Shown here piece by piece: positions 7,997 through 15,542 of a stretch of 15,637 nucleotides of DNA; the stretch's first letter is position 1, and each line of letters starts with the position of its first letter. The stretch is from the NCBI GenBank assembly GCA_910588645.1, contig CAJUOY010000025.1:1-15637 (forward strand), in the 5' to 3' direction. Below the pieces are notes generated by a model. It did no database searches. It saw only the letters and a program-made list of their open reading frames with translations, and had not been told where the DNA came from. A program made the position numbers and the translations under genes. This DNA comes from an uncultured Christensenellaceae bacterium (GTDB lineage: Bacteria > Bacillota > Clostridia > Christensenellales > Borkfalkiaceae).

Positions 7997-8031
7997 AAAA
8001 ATAAAAAATTCCGCAACAAAGTGCGGAATTT
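7997..8031 (-). terminator. Intrinsic terminator of the methyltransferase-yebC unit
   Basis: A 10-bp stem (8006-8015 with 8022-8031) with a GC-rich upper part (CCGCA/TGCGG) and a six-base loop is followed on the minus strand by TTTATTTTT. It starts nine bases after the yebC stop codon. Confidence 0.85.
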
Positions 8032-8039
8032 AATTACAT

Positions 8040-8771
8040 TTATTCTTCGTCGGGCAATTCAACGTTGTGATACACGTCTTGAACGTCGTCCAACTCATTG
8101 AGTTTATCAAGCATTTTCATAAACGTATCAAGCTTGTCGCCTTCCAACGTGATATAATTTTGAGGAATCATCTTAATTTCAGCTTCAAGGAAAGTAACGC
8201 CTTTATCTTCAAAATACTTTCTTGCCTGAGACCAGTTTTCAGGCGTCGTATACACTTCGTAAATATCATCCTCAACAACATAATCCTCGGCTTCGGCTTC
8301 AAGACAATATTCCATCATTGTATCTTCGTCAAGAGCCACCGTTCTTTCTATAACGAAAATACCCTTGTTGTCGAACATATATGATACGCAGCCATTCTGT
8401 CCCATCTGTCCGCCGCATTTGCCCATAGTTGAGCGGATATCGCCGGCCGTTCTATTGACGTTATCCGTAAGTGTCCTTATAATAACCGCAGAACCTGCAA
8501 TTCCGTATCCCTCGTAGACAAGCTCTTTATAGTCTTTATCGCCAAGCTCGCCGGCCGCTTTGGCTATCGAACGCTTGATATTATCGTTCGGCATATTTGC
8601 CGCTTTCGCCTTTGCAATTACGTCGGCAAGCTTTGAATTTGTATCGGGATTAGGGTTGCCTTTAGCCGCAACGACAAGTTCACGTCCTATCTTTGTAAAG
8701 ACAGCAGCACGCGCGGCGTCCGTCTTGCCCTTCTTTGCCTGTATATTGTGCCATTTGGAATGTCCTGACAT
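8040..8771 (-). CDS. yebC: YebC/PmpR family translation or regulatory protein
   Basis: The 243-aa protein has the family's invariant beginning MSGHSKWHNIQAKKGKTDAARAA and full normal length. Family members were long annotated as transcriptional regulators. More recent work on YebC and mitochondrial TACO1 supports a ribosome-associated factor that relieves stalling at proline-rich stretches. Visible family segments are GRELVVAAKG, MPNDNIKRSIAKA, YEGYGIAGSAVIIRTLTDNVNRTA and the central GGQMGQNGCVSYMFD. The ATG at 8769-8771 has AGAGG about six bases upstream; this SD overlaps the stop codon of the upstream rRNA methyltransferase, leaving only three bases between the genes. The pair is therefore probably coupled and ends at the terminator below 8031. 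Placing it beside ribosomal and rRNA-modification genes fits a translation role, which is inference. Confidence 0.95.
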   Translation of the reverse strand: MSGHSKWHNIQAKKGKTDAARAAVFTKIGRELVVAAKGNPNPDTNSKLADVIAKAKAANMPNDNIKRSIAKAAGELGDKDYKELVYEGYGIAGSAVIIRTLTDNVNRTAGDIRSTMGKCGGQMGQNGCVSYMFDNKGIFVIERTVALDEDTMMEYCLEAEAEDYVVEDDIYEVYTTPENWSQARKYFEDKGVTFLEAEIKMIPQNYITLEGDKLDTFMKMLDKLNELDDVQDVYHNVELPDEE

Positions 8772-8774
8772 ATT

Positions 8775-9506
8775 TTACCTCTTTGATTTAGATTTTAATT
8801 GATACATAGCTATTCCCGCAGAAACCGCAGCATTGAGACTTTCGCAGGTATCACTCATCGGAATCCTTATCCTGTACTTTGAATGATCGATTATATCATC
8901 GCCTATACCGTTCCCCTCGTTGCCTATACAAAGGCAATATTTATCGGGTGGATCAAATTCAAAAATATTATCTCCGTCCATATCCGCACAAATAAGCGGC
9001 ACGTCTTTTAATAATGAAAAAATCTCATTGCGGGAACATCTGTATACTTTAACAAAAAATATACCGCTCATACTTGCGCGCACCGCTTTGGGAGAGAATG
9101 CGTCGGTACAATCCAGAAGATATATTTCATTATAACCCGCAGCATTCGCCGTTCGAATTATCGTACCCAAGTTCCCAGGATCCTGTATACCGTCAAGTAA
9201 AATACAACTGCCCTGCGGAGCAATCGGAGCAATCTGCGGAAGCTTTATAACCGCCATAACGCCTTGAGGTGTCTTCTCCGAAGAAATATATTGAAAAACC
9301 TCGTTGCTGACCACAACCGCATTTGGATAAGCGGAAGCAAGCTCTTCTGAACAGATAATTTTTTCTACTTCACACTCGGCCGCAAGACATTCGTTTACAG
9401 GTTTTGTACCTTCAACTATATACTTATTGAACTCTCTACGATACTTTTTATCTGAAAGTTTGGATATTTCCTTGATTAAAGGATTAGATTTCGATGTAAT
9501 AGCCAT
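8775..9506 (-). CDS. SpoU-family (TrmH/RlmB-type) RNA 2'-O-methyltransferase
   Basis: This 243-aa SPOUT-class enzyme uses S-adenosylmethionine to methylate a ribose 2'-hydroxyl, most likely in 23S rRNA. The N-terminal substrate-binding part reads ITSKSNPLIKEISKL and continues to YIVEGTKPV near residue 30. The three SpoU motifs are present: motif 1 DPGNLGTIIRTA with Asn112 and the catalytic Arg118; motif 2 IGNEGNGI near 194; and motif 3 ESLNAAVSAGIAMYQL near 222, which forms the knotted cofactor site. The exact target (RlmB G2251 or another) cannot be told. The ATG at 9504-9506 fits the family start but has no SD; the T-run of the rplT terminator ends two bases before it. yebC follows after three bases. 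A methyltransferase gene after rplT is common in Clostridia. Confidence 0.92.
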   Translation of the reverse strand: MAITSKSNPLIKEISKLSDKKYRREFNKYIVEGTKPVNECLAAECEVEKIICSEELASAYPNAVVVSNEVFQYISSEKTPQGVMAVIKLPQIAPIAPQGSCILLDGIQDPGNLGTIIRTANAAGYNEIYLLDCTDAFSPKAVRASMSGIFFVKVYRCSRNEIFSLLKDVPLICADMDGDNIFEFDPPDKYCLCIGNEGNGIGDDIIDHSKYRIRIPMSDTCESLNAAVSAGIAMYQLKSKSKR

Positions 9507-9508
9507 AT

Positions 9509-9537
9509 AAAAAATTAAGCCTTGTAAAAAGGCTTAA
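9509..9537 (-). terminator. Intrinsic terminator of the infC-rpmI-rplT operon
   Basis: A 9-bp stem (9515-9523 with 9529-9537), loop of five, is followed on the minus strand by six T residues. It starts seven bases after the rplT stop codon and ends next to the ATG of the SpoU methyltransferase gene. Confidence 0.85.
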
Positions 9538-9544
9538 AATTTGA

Positions 9545-9895
9545 TTATAAAGCCGCCTTGGCTTTTTCTGCAAGCGCGGTAAAAGCGGACGCGTCGTTGA
9601 CTGCAATTTCAGCAAGTATCTTTCTGTTGAGATCGATACCCGCAACTTTGAGTCCGTGCATAAATTTGGAATAAGACAAACCGTTAATTCTTGCCGCTGC
9701 GTTGATACGAGCAATCCACAGACTGCGAAGATCACGCTTTCTGAGCTTTCTGCCTATATAGGCATAGTTTAACGACTTCATTACCGCTTCGCGAGCGATT
9801 CTGTAAGACTTGGATTTATTACCGAAATAACCTTTTGCAAGGCGCAATATCTTTCTACGTTTCTTTAAAGCATTTACTGTTCTCTTAATACGCAT
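9545..9895 (-). CDS. rplT: 50S ribosomal protein L20
   Basis: L20 is a primary 23S rRNA-binding protein needed for early assembly of the large subunit. In Bacillus it also represses its own operon by binding the leader RNA. The 116-aa sequence is typical: MRIKRTVNALKKRRKILRLAKGYFGNKSKSYR, the long basic N-terminal helix, then RDLRSLWIARINAAARINGLSYS and the globular C-terminal part. The ATG at 9893-9895 has AGGAGGT eight bases upstream. It lies 14 bases after rpmI, the standard order, and is closed by an intrinsic terminator. Feedback through the leader at 10660-10800 is inferred from the attenuator structure. Confidence 0.98.
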   Translation of the reverse strand: MRIKRTVNALKKRRKILRLAKGYFGNKSKSYRIAREAVMKSLNYAYIGRKLRKRDLRSLWIARINAAARINGLSYSKFMHGLKVAGIDLNRKILAEIAVNDASAFTALAEKAKAAL

Positions 9896-9909
9896 AATAT
9901 GACCTCCTA

Positions 9910-10110
9910 TTAACCCTTATAAGGAATCATAGCTTTAACTGTAGATTCCTGAGTTGTAGAAACAAGCGTATTCTGACGCAAATTTCTCTTTCTCTTTCTG
10001 TTTTTTGTTTCTGCCTTATGGTTTTTTCCACCGTGAGGTCTCTTAACCTTTCCGCTGGAAGTCAGCCAAAAGCGCTTTTTAGTTCCGCTATGGGATTTCT
10101 GCTTGGGCAT
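9910..10110 (-). CDS. rpmI: 50S ribosomal protein L35
   Basis: A 66-aa, very basic ribosomal protein of the large subunit, with the family sequence MPKQKSHSGTKKRFWLTSSGKVKR followed by the conserved NHKAETKNRKRKRNLR stretch. The ATG at 10108-10110 has GGAGGA seven bases upstream; a longer in-frame reading begins inside that SD and is not likely. It sits 21 bases after infC and 14 bases before rplT, the standard operon order. Confidence 0.98.
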   Translation of the reverse strand: MPKQKSHSGTKKRFWLTSSGKVKRPHGGKNHKAETKNRKRKRNLRQNTLVSTTQESTVKAMIPYKG

Positions 10111-10131
10111 AGTTTTGTCCTCCAAATATAT

Positions 10132-10659
10132 TTAAGATTTATTTTCTTTTATAGGTGAAAGCATCATTATAATCATTCTGCCTTCTGTTGACGGCTTCTT
10201 ATCCTGAACTGCCTTACCTTCAAGGCCTTCAAAGAAGTCCTGCATTACCTTTACGCCTTGATATGCACGGGCATTTTCACGTCCTTTCATTCTAATAGAG
10301 ACTTTGACCTTGTTTCCCGCTTCCAAAAACTTAATGCATTGCTTTGTTTTAACGGCAATATCGCCGACGTCTATCGTCATAGAAAGACGGATTTCCTTTA
10401 ACTCGACTATTGTCTGATTTTTGCGATTTTCTTTTTCCCGCTTCGACTGCTCGTATTTAAACTTCGAATAGTCCATAATCTTACATACGGGAGGAACCGC
10501 ATTGGGAGAAATTTTAACAAGGTCAAGCTCCGCCTCGTTTGCAAGCCTTTGCGCCTGAAATGCCGACATCACGCCCAGCATAGCGCCATCCGAACCGATA
10601 ACTCGCACTTCCTTGTCCCGAATAGCCTCATTAATCGAATATAAGTCTTTTATAATCAT
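10132..10659 (-). CDS. infC: Translation initiation factor IF-3
   Basis: IF-3 binds the 30S subunit, checks start-codon/initiator-tRNA pairing and prevents premature 50S joining. The protein is about 175 aa. The N-domain reads YSINEAIRDKEVRVIGSDGAMLGVM, then come the linker with PPVCKIMDYSKFKYEQSKREKE, the C-domain VELKEIRLSMTIDVGDIAVK and the final EGRMIIMMLSP. The ATG at 10657-10659 is annotated, but the SD AGAGGTG ends only one base before it. The next codon, ATT, lies at a better distance and might be the real start, as infC uses ATT in E. coli. A longer frame up to 10725 would run through the leader terminator and is rejected. The gene heads the infC-rpmI-rplT operon. Confidence 0.96.
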   Translation of the reverse strand: MIIKDLYSINEAIRDKEVRVIGSDGAMLGVMSAFQAQRLANEAELDLVKISPNAVPPVCKIMDYSKFKYEQSKREKENRKNQTIVELKEIRLSMTIDVGDIAVKTKQCIKFLEAGNKVKVSIRMKGRENARAYQGVKVMQDFFEGLEGKAVQDKKPSTEGRMIIMMLSPIKENKS

Positions 10660-10800
10660 ACACCTCTCAGAATATTTGCCGAAAAAATCGGGTTGCGCAA
10701 AGCAACCCGATATAATGAAAGACATTTTAATGTCATAAAACCATTATAAGCCGAACAAACCATTCGTACGGCGAAAGGGGTAACCTTTGCTTAACGAAAT
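10660..10800 (-). promoter_or_regulatory. infC operon leader with attenuator, L20-leader type
   Basis: The leader transcript contains, in order: a hairpin GCAAAGG/CCTTTCGC, a region with GCCG/CGGC, a stem ATAATG/CATTAT enclosing GACATT-AA-AATGTC, and then an intrinsic terminator. In Bacillus the same operon is controlled by L20, which binds a leader mimic of its 23S rRNA site and favours termination. Operon, position and architecture match. Whether the L20-binding nucleotides are conserved could not be checked by covariance model. Confidence 0.7.
10682..10710 (-). terminator. Leader terminator (attenuator) before infC
   Basis: A perfect 9-bp, GC-rich stem (10688-10696 with 10702-10710) with a five-base loop is followed on the minus strand by six T residues. 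It lies just upstream of the infC SD, so it must be bypassed for the operon to be expressed. Confidence 0.88.
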
Positions 10801-10801
10801 A

Positions 10802-10830
10802 ATTTTATCACCAACAGCAAATAATGTCAA
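10802..10830 (-). promoter_or_regulatory. Sigma-A promoter of infC-rpmI-rplT
   Basis: On the minus strand a perfect TTGACA (10825-10830), 17-base spacer and TAAAAT (10802-10807), with TGA just before the -10 as an extended element. It lies right after the thrS stop codon, so the operon can be transcribed independently of thrS. The start would be near 10795. Confidence 0.85.
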
Positions 10831-10840
10831 CGAATTTTTA

Positions 10841-12796
10841 TCAGAAAATAATTTTTTCGTGATTTTCTTTTAAAACTTTTTCAAGGAAAACTTCAAATGC
10901 AACAGTTTCCTTATTTTCCGAACCGCGCCTATTGACGTTTACAGTTCCTTCCTCAGCCTCTTTATCGCCTAAAACAAGTATATATGGCGTTTTTTCGAGT
11001 TTAGCTTCCCTTATTTTATAGCCGATTTTTTCGTTTCTCTTGTCAATTTCACATCTGATACCGGACTGCAAAAGTTTTTCATTCAAATCTTCGGCATATT
11101 CCAAAGTCCTGTCGGTAATAGGGAGAATCTTAACCTGTGTGGGGCACATCCAGAGAGGGAACGCTCCCGCATATTTTTCTATGAGCAACGCAAGCGTTCT
11201 TTCATAGCAACCGATAGAACTGCGGTGGACTACGTAAGGAGTCTGTTTTGTACCGTCAGCGTCTACATACTGCATTTCAAAGCTGTGCCCTGCGGCAAAA
11301 TCAATCTGAATCGTAATGAGCGTATCTTCCTTGCCATAGACGTTCTTAGCCTGTATATCAAGCTTGGGACCGTAGAAGGCCGCCTCGTCGTCCGCTTCTA
11401 CGTAATCAAGCCCCAAATCGTCTAAAATCACTTTCATCATAGCTTCCGTCTTATTCCAAGCCTCGTCATCATCGATATACTTATCAGATTTGGATTTACC
11501 CCTCTTAGAAAAACGGAAAGACACTTCTTTTCTCATTCCAAGTGCGTCAAGAATATGATATGAAAGGTCAAGACAACGCTTAAACTCTTCTTCTACCTGC
11601 TCTTTTGTACATATTATATGTCCGTCGGACAGCGTAAACTGTCTTACTCTTATAAGGCCGTGCATTTCTCCCGACGCTTCGTTTCTGAACAAAGTTGCCG
11701 TTTCTGAATATCTGCAAGGCAGATCGCGATAGGATTTTAAGCCATTTTTATAAATTTGATATTGGAACGGACAAGTCATAGGGCGTAAAGCCATAATTTC
11801 TTCACCGTCGGCAGATTCCCCGTGTTCGTCAACATTACCGAGAATAAACATCTTATCACGGTAATGAGCCCAATGTCCCGAAATCTTGTAAAGGTCGGAT
11901 TTAGCCATATAGGGGGTTTTTGTAATCATAAACCCGCGTTTTTCCTCCTCATCTTCTACAAAACGCTGTAAAATCTGTAAAATTTTGGCACCTTTAGGCA
12001 TTAATATAGGCAAACCCTGACCTACGACGTCGCTCGTCATAAACATTCCGAGGTCACGGCCCAGCTTGTTATGATCACGCTTTTTCGCTTCCTCCATTGC
12101 CGTAAGATATTCTTCGAGCTGAGCCTTCTTTTCGAAAGCGGTGCCGTATATTCTAGTAAGCATTTTATTTTTTTCGTTGCCGCGCCAGTATGCGCCTGTA
12201 AGCGAAGTTAACTTGAAAGCCTTTATTTTTCCTGTGTTGGCCAAGTGCGGGCCGCGGCAAAGATCTGTAAAAGTGCCCTGCTTATAAAAAGAAATTACAG
12301 CGTCTTCCGGCAGATCGTTAATGAGTTCGACTTTGTAAGTCTCGCCATACTTAGCCATTAATTTCAAAGCTTCTTCTTTGGGCAACTCAAACCTTTCAAT
12401 GGCAGTTTTTGAATTGATTATTTTCTGCATTTCGGTTTCGATTTTTTCAAAATCATCCAAAGTTATCGGAGTATTGAAATCTATATCGTAATAGAAACCG
12501 CTGTCTATGACAGGGCCTATAGCCAGCTTGCAAGTGGGATAGATATTTTTAATCGCTTGAGCCAAAACGTGTGCGCAGGTATGGCGATAAACTTCAAGTC
12601 CCTCTCTATCCTTTAAAGTAACTATTTCAAGCGTATCTCCGTTAGAAAGTTTTGCGGAAAGATCGCAAAGCTCGCCGTTGATCTTAGCTGCAACAGCCGA
12701 ACGAGCAAGCCCTTCACTGATTTCTGCCGCCGCTATAGCACAAGTAGCATTGTCTTTAACTGTAAGCTTATCACCGTTTTTAAGTTTAATTTCCAT
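10841..12796 (-). CDS. thrS: Threonine--tRNA ligase
   Basis: This class II synthetase charges tRNA-Thr in the cytoplasm. It is 651 aa, full length. Domains in order: TGS (1-62); editing domain with H72-T-C-A-H76 and C180RGPH184; catalytic core with motif 2 FRNEASGEMHGLIRVRQF and motif 3 SSIGCYERTLALLIEKY; and an anticodon-binding domain from PTQVKILPITD. The zinc ligands are visible as C342 (MTCPF), H393 (SDGHII) and H524 (VVHRSS). The MTCPFQ form in place of NCPGH is a variant found in many Clostridia. The ATG at 12794-12796 has GGAGG seven bases upstream; an in-frame TTG at 12806-12808 lies in that SD. Expression is controlled by the T-box upstream. No terminator is evident between thrS and the infC promoter. 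Confidence 0.98.
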   Translation of the reverse strand: MEIKLKNGDKLTVKDNATCAIAAAEISEGLARSAVAAKINGELCDLSAKLSNGDTLEIVTLKDREGLEVYRHTCAHVLAQAIKNIYPTCKLAIGPVIDSGFYYDIDFNTPITLDDFEKIETEMQKIINSKTAIERFELPKEEALKLMAKYGETYKVELINDLPEDAVISFYKQGTFTDLCRGPHLANTGKIKAFKLTSLTGAYWRGNEKNKMLTRIYGTAFEKKAQLEEYLTAMEEAKKRDHNKLGRDLGMFMTSDVVGQGLPILMPKGAKILQILQRFVEDEEEKRGFMITKTPYMAKSDLYKISGHWAHYRDKMFILGNVDEHGESADGEEIMALRPMTCPFQYQIYKNGLKSYRDLPCRYSETATLFRNEASGEMHGLIRVRQFTLSDGHIICTKEQVEEEFKRCLDLSYHILDALGMRKEVSFRFSKRGKSKSDKYIDDDEAWNKTEAMMKVILDDLGLDYVEADDEAAFYGPKLDIQAKNVYGKEDTLITIQIDFAAGHSFEMQYVDADGTKQTPYVVHRSSIGCYERTLALLIEKYAGAFPLWMCPTQVKILPITDRTLEYAEDLNEKLLQSGIRCEIDKRNEKIGYKIREAKLEKTPYILVLGDKEAEEGTVNVNRRGSENKETVAFEVFLEKVLKENHEKIIF

Positions 12797-12810
12797 AATG
12801 TCCTCCAAAT

Positions 12811-12845
12811 AAAAAAGTCCCTAAACAATCTCATTGTTTAAGGAC
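12811..12845 (-). terminator. T-box terminator of thrS
   Basis: A stem of about 12 bp with one G-U pair (12834-12845 with 12817-12828) is followed on the minus strand by six T residues (12811-12816). Its 5' arm shares CCTT with the antiterminator, so the two folds exclude each other. Confidence 0.92.
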
Positions 12846-13010
12846 GCAATTTTTTGCGCGGTTCCACCTTAATTGCCTTTGATAAATACAAAGACCTCTT
12901 TTAGGTTTCGGTCTTGTAAAGTGGTTTCCCGTTCTCCTTACGGAATATGCGGATCTCAGCTCCCCGCATTCTCTGTGAATCCATTCGGCGGTACTTGTCT
13001 TTTACCGATT
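12811..13010 (-). promoter_or_regulatory. T-box riboswitch (threonine) controlling thrS
   Basis: The leader senses uncharged tRNA-Thr and allows read-through into thrS. Visible parts: the Stem I base (CGGU-AAAAG with CUUU...ACCG); the specifier loop with AGUA opposite GAA, then specifier ACC (12923-12925, Thr) followed by A; and the apical helix AUGCGG/CCGCAU. The canonical T-box GGTGGAACCGCG is at 12857-12868. Its UGGA would pair with a UCCA acceptor end, consistent with U as tRNA-Thr discriminator base. AAGG of the T-box can pair with CCTT (12840-12843) to form the antiterminator, which destroys the terminator. Confidence 0.95.
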
Positions 13011-13016
13011 GAGAAC

Positions 13017-13045
13017 ATTCTATAACATTGCGCCTTGTTTGTCAA
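13017..13045 (-). promoter_or_regulatory. Sigma-A promoter of thrS
   Basis: On the minus strand a perfect TTGACA (13040-13045), a 17-base spacer and TAGAAT (13017-13022). The predicted start near 13010 falls just before Stem I of the T-box. Confidence 0.85.
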
Positions 13046-13076
13046 CAAGTTTGACCGTCATTTAGTTTAAAAATAT

Positions 13077-13105
13077 TTGCCATTTTTTATTTATACGTGT
13101 ATAAT
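13077..13105 (+). promoter_or_regulatory. Sigma-A promoter of leuS
   Basis: TTGCCA (13077-13082), a 17-base spacer and a perfect TATAAT (13100-13105). It diverges from the thrS promoter; the two -35 boxes are 31 bases apart. The expected leader is only about 22 bases. Confidence 0.8.
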
Positions 13106-13133
13106 TTATATATCAAATTTTAAAGGAATAATT

Positions 13134-15542
13134 ATGGCTTATACGGATTTTGCCGCTATAGAAAAAAAGTGGATAAAATATTGGGATGATAATAAAACTT
13201 TTCATACCGATTTGCATGATTTTTCAAAACCTAAATATTATGTTTTGGATATGTTCCCCTATCCCTCCGGTGCAGGTCTGCACGTAGGACATCCGGAAGG
13301 ATACACCGCAACGGACATACTTGCCAGAATGAAAAGAATGCAGGGGTTTAACGTCTTGCACCCCATCGGTTTTGACAGTTTTGGTCTGCCTGCGGAACAG
13401 TTTGCTATAAAAACCGGCAATCATCCCGGCGGATTTACTCAGAAGAATATAGAAACGTTTACAAATCAGCTTAAAATGCTTGGATTTTCCTATGATTGGG
13501 ATCAGACAATTTCAACCTGCGATCCCTCGTATTATAAATGGACTCAGTGGATATTTAAGCAGTTATGTAAGGAAGGTCTTGCCCGCTACGTCGAAACGCC
13601 CGTCAACTGGTGTGAAGAATTGGGGACAGTTCTTGCCAACGACGAGATTATTGACGGAAAAAGCGAACGCGGCGGCTATCCGGTTGTTCGCAAAAATATG
13701 AAACAATGGGTAATCGACATAGATAAATATGCGGAAAAGCTTTTGCAAAATCTTGACGAACTCGATTGGCCGGAACCGTCCAAAATCGCACAAAGAAACT
13801 GGATTGGCAAGTCTGTTGGCGCAAATATTGAGTTTAAGATCGATGGTAGCGATGAATCGTTCGTTGTCTTTACCACTCGTTGCGACACTATTTTTGGTGT
13901 CACATATTGCGTACTTGCTCCCGAGCATAATTTGGTTAATAAAATAACTACGCCCGACAAAAAACAGGCAATAGAAAATTATAAGAATATATGCACAAGC
14001 AAATCCGAGCTTGAACGTACCGAGCTCAATAAAGATAAAACCGGCGAATTTACAGGAGCATACGCTATAAATCCAGTCAATGGGAAAAAGATACCTGTTT
14101 TTATTTCCGATTATGTTTTGACTTCTTACGGTACCGGCGCGATAATGGCCGTGCCCGCTCACGACGATAGAGATTACGCATTTGCAAAAAAATTCGGTTT
14201 GGAAATTATCCCTGTTTTGGAGGGAGGAAATGTTGACGTCGAGGCCTATACTCTTGACGGCAAACACATTAATTCAGATTTTTTGAACGGCTTGGACAAA
14301 CAAGAAGCCATAGACAAAATGGTTGATTGGCTTGCGGAAAAGGGTATCGGCAAAAAGACTGTAACTTATAAACTGCGTGAATGGATATTTGCCCGTCAAC
14401 GTTACTGGGGAGAGCCTCTGCCCGTTATTCATTTGGAAAACGGTGAAGTCGCATTGCTAAGCGACGACCAACTCCCTCTCGTTTTGCCGGTTATGAAAGA
14501 TTATAAAGCCCGAGGAAGCAACGCTCCGCTTGAAAATGCAGAAGACTGGGTTAATGTTACAGTAAACGGAGTTAAAGGCAAACGCGAAACTACGACTATG
14601 CCCGGCTCCGCAGGTTCAAGCTGGTACTTTTTAAGATATTGTGATCCTCATAACAACGAAAAGTTTGCCGACTACGAGTTATTAAAACATTGGATGCCTG
14701 TTGATTTCTATATGGGCGGTAAAGAGCATCTTGTAGGACATCTTTTATACTCTCGCTTTTGGAATAATTTCCTTTATGAAAAAGGACTTGTACCATGCAA
14801 AGAACCTTTTAAAAAATTATGTCATCAGGGGCTTATCCTCGGGGAAGACGGTAATAAAATGTCTAAAAGCCTTGGCAATGTAATTAATCCGGATGACGTA
14901 ATATCCCAATTCGGCGCAGACGTGCTTAGAATGTATGAAATGTTCATAGGCCCTATTACCGACAATAAGCCTTGGTCTACGGCAAACATCGAGGGCGTTA
15001 AAAAATTTGTAGAAAGAATAAACAGGCTGTATCGTGAACTTCAGGTTATAACCCCCTCTCCCAATTCCAATCTTGAAAAACTGTATCATCAAACGGTTAA
15101 AAAGGTTACGGAAGATTACGAAGCTATGAAAATAAATACCGCTATATCTCAGATGATGATATTTATAAACGCGGTTTACAAAGAAGTTGCAGACGGTAAC
15201 AATTTTCCCTTGGAATATGCCGAAGGGCTTATCAAACTCCTTAATCCCGTTATTCCTTTTATTACTGAAGAGATATGGAAAAAAGTTTTCGGGCACGAAA
15301 ACACAATAGCGTATGAAGCCTGGCCGAAGTATGACGAAAATAAATGTGCGGAAGACAGTGTTGAATATGCCGTTCAGGTAAACAGCAAGATTAAGACGAA
15401 AATAACTGTTCCTGCAAGTATGTCCGCAAAAGATATTGAAGCGCTTGTTGTATCGGATAAAGCTATAACGCCTTATATTGAGGGAAAACAGATTAAAAAA
15501 TTTATCTTAGTGCCTAAGAGATTGATAAACATTATTGTGTAA
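13134..15542 (+). CDS. leuS: Leucine--tRNA ligase
   Basis: This class I synthetase charges tRNA-Leu. It is 802 aa, as expected for the bacterial enzyme. It begins YTDFAAIEKKWIKYWDDN. The HIGH signature is H50-V-G-H53 within PSGAGLHVGHPEGYTATD, and KMSKS lies at 575-579 in EDGNKMSKSLGNV. The CP1 editing domain between them shows FTTRCDTIFG and GTGAIMAVPAHDDRDY, with the aspartate region needed for editing. The anticodon-binding and C-terminal domains follow, ending ILVPKRLINIIV. The ATG at 13134-13136 has AAAGGA seven bases upstream; a longer in-frame reading would start upstream of the transcript and is rejected. It is the only plus-strand gene in the window and diverges from thrS. No terminator is evident after the stop. 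Confidence 0.98.
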   Translation: MAYTDFAAIEKKWIKYWDDNKTFHTDLHDFSKPKYYVLDMFPYPSGAGLHVGHPEGYTATDILARMKRMQGFNVLHPIGFDSFGLPAEQFAIKTGNHPGGFTQKNIETFTNQLKMLGFSYDWDQTISTCDPSYYKWTQWIFKQLCKEGLARYVETPVNWCEELGTVLANDEIIDGKSERGGYPVVRKNMKQWVIDIDKYAEKLLQNLDELDWPEPSKIAQRNWIGKSVGANIEFKIDGSDESFVVFTTRCDTIFGVTYCVLAPEHNLVNKITTPDKKQAIENYKNICTSKSELERTELNKDKTGEFTGAYAINPVNGKKIPVFISDYVLTSYGTGAIMAVPAHDDRDYAFAKKFGLEIIPVLEGGNVDVEAYTLDGKHINSDFLNGLDKQEAIDKMVDWLAEKGIGKKTVTYKLREWIFARQRYWGEPLPVIHLENGEVALLSDDQLPLVLPVMKDYKARGSNAPLENAEDWVNVTVNGVKGKRETTTMPGSAGSSWYFLRYCDPHNNEKFADYELLKHWMPVDFYMGGKEHLVGHLLYSRFWNNFLYEKGLVPCKEPFKKLCHQGLILGEDGNKMSKSLGNVINPDDVISQFGADVLRMYEMFIGPITDNKPWSTANIEGVKKFVERINRLYRELQVITPSPNSNLEKLYHQTVKKVTEDYEAMKINTAISQMMIFINAVYKEVADGNNFPLEYAEGLIKLLNPVIPFITEEIWKKVFGHENTIAYEAWPKYDENKCAEDSVEYAVQVNSKIKTKITVPASMSAKDIEALVVSDKAITPYIEGKQIKKFILVPKRLINIIV

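Noticed and set aside
9484..9735. Overlapping frame across rplT and the methyltransferase start
   Set aside because: It overlaps rplT in another frame and crosses the intrinsic terminator; no independent support.
10660..10725. Longer infC reading from 10725
   Set aside because: The extra 22 codons read through the leader terminator hairpin and the SD, and are not part of the IF-3 family.
13563..14267. 234-codon open frame on the minus strand inside leuS
   Set aside because: It runs antisense to the conserved LeuS editing domain, and its sequence resembles no family I know.
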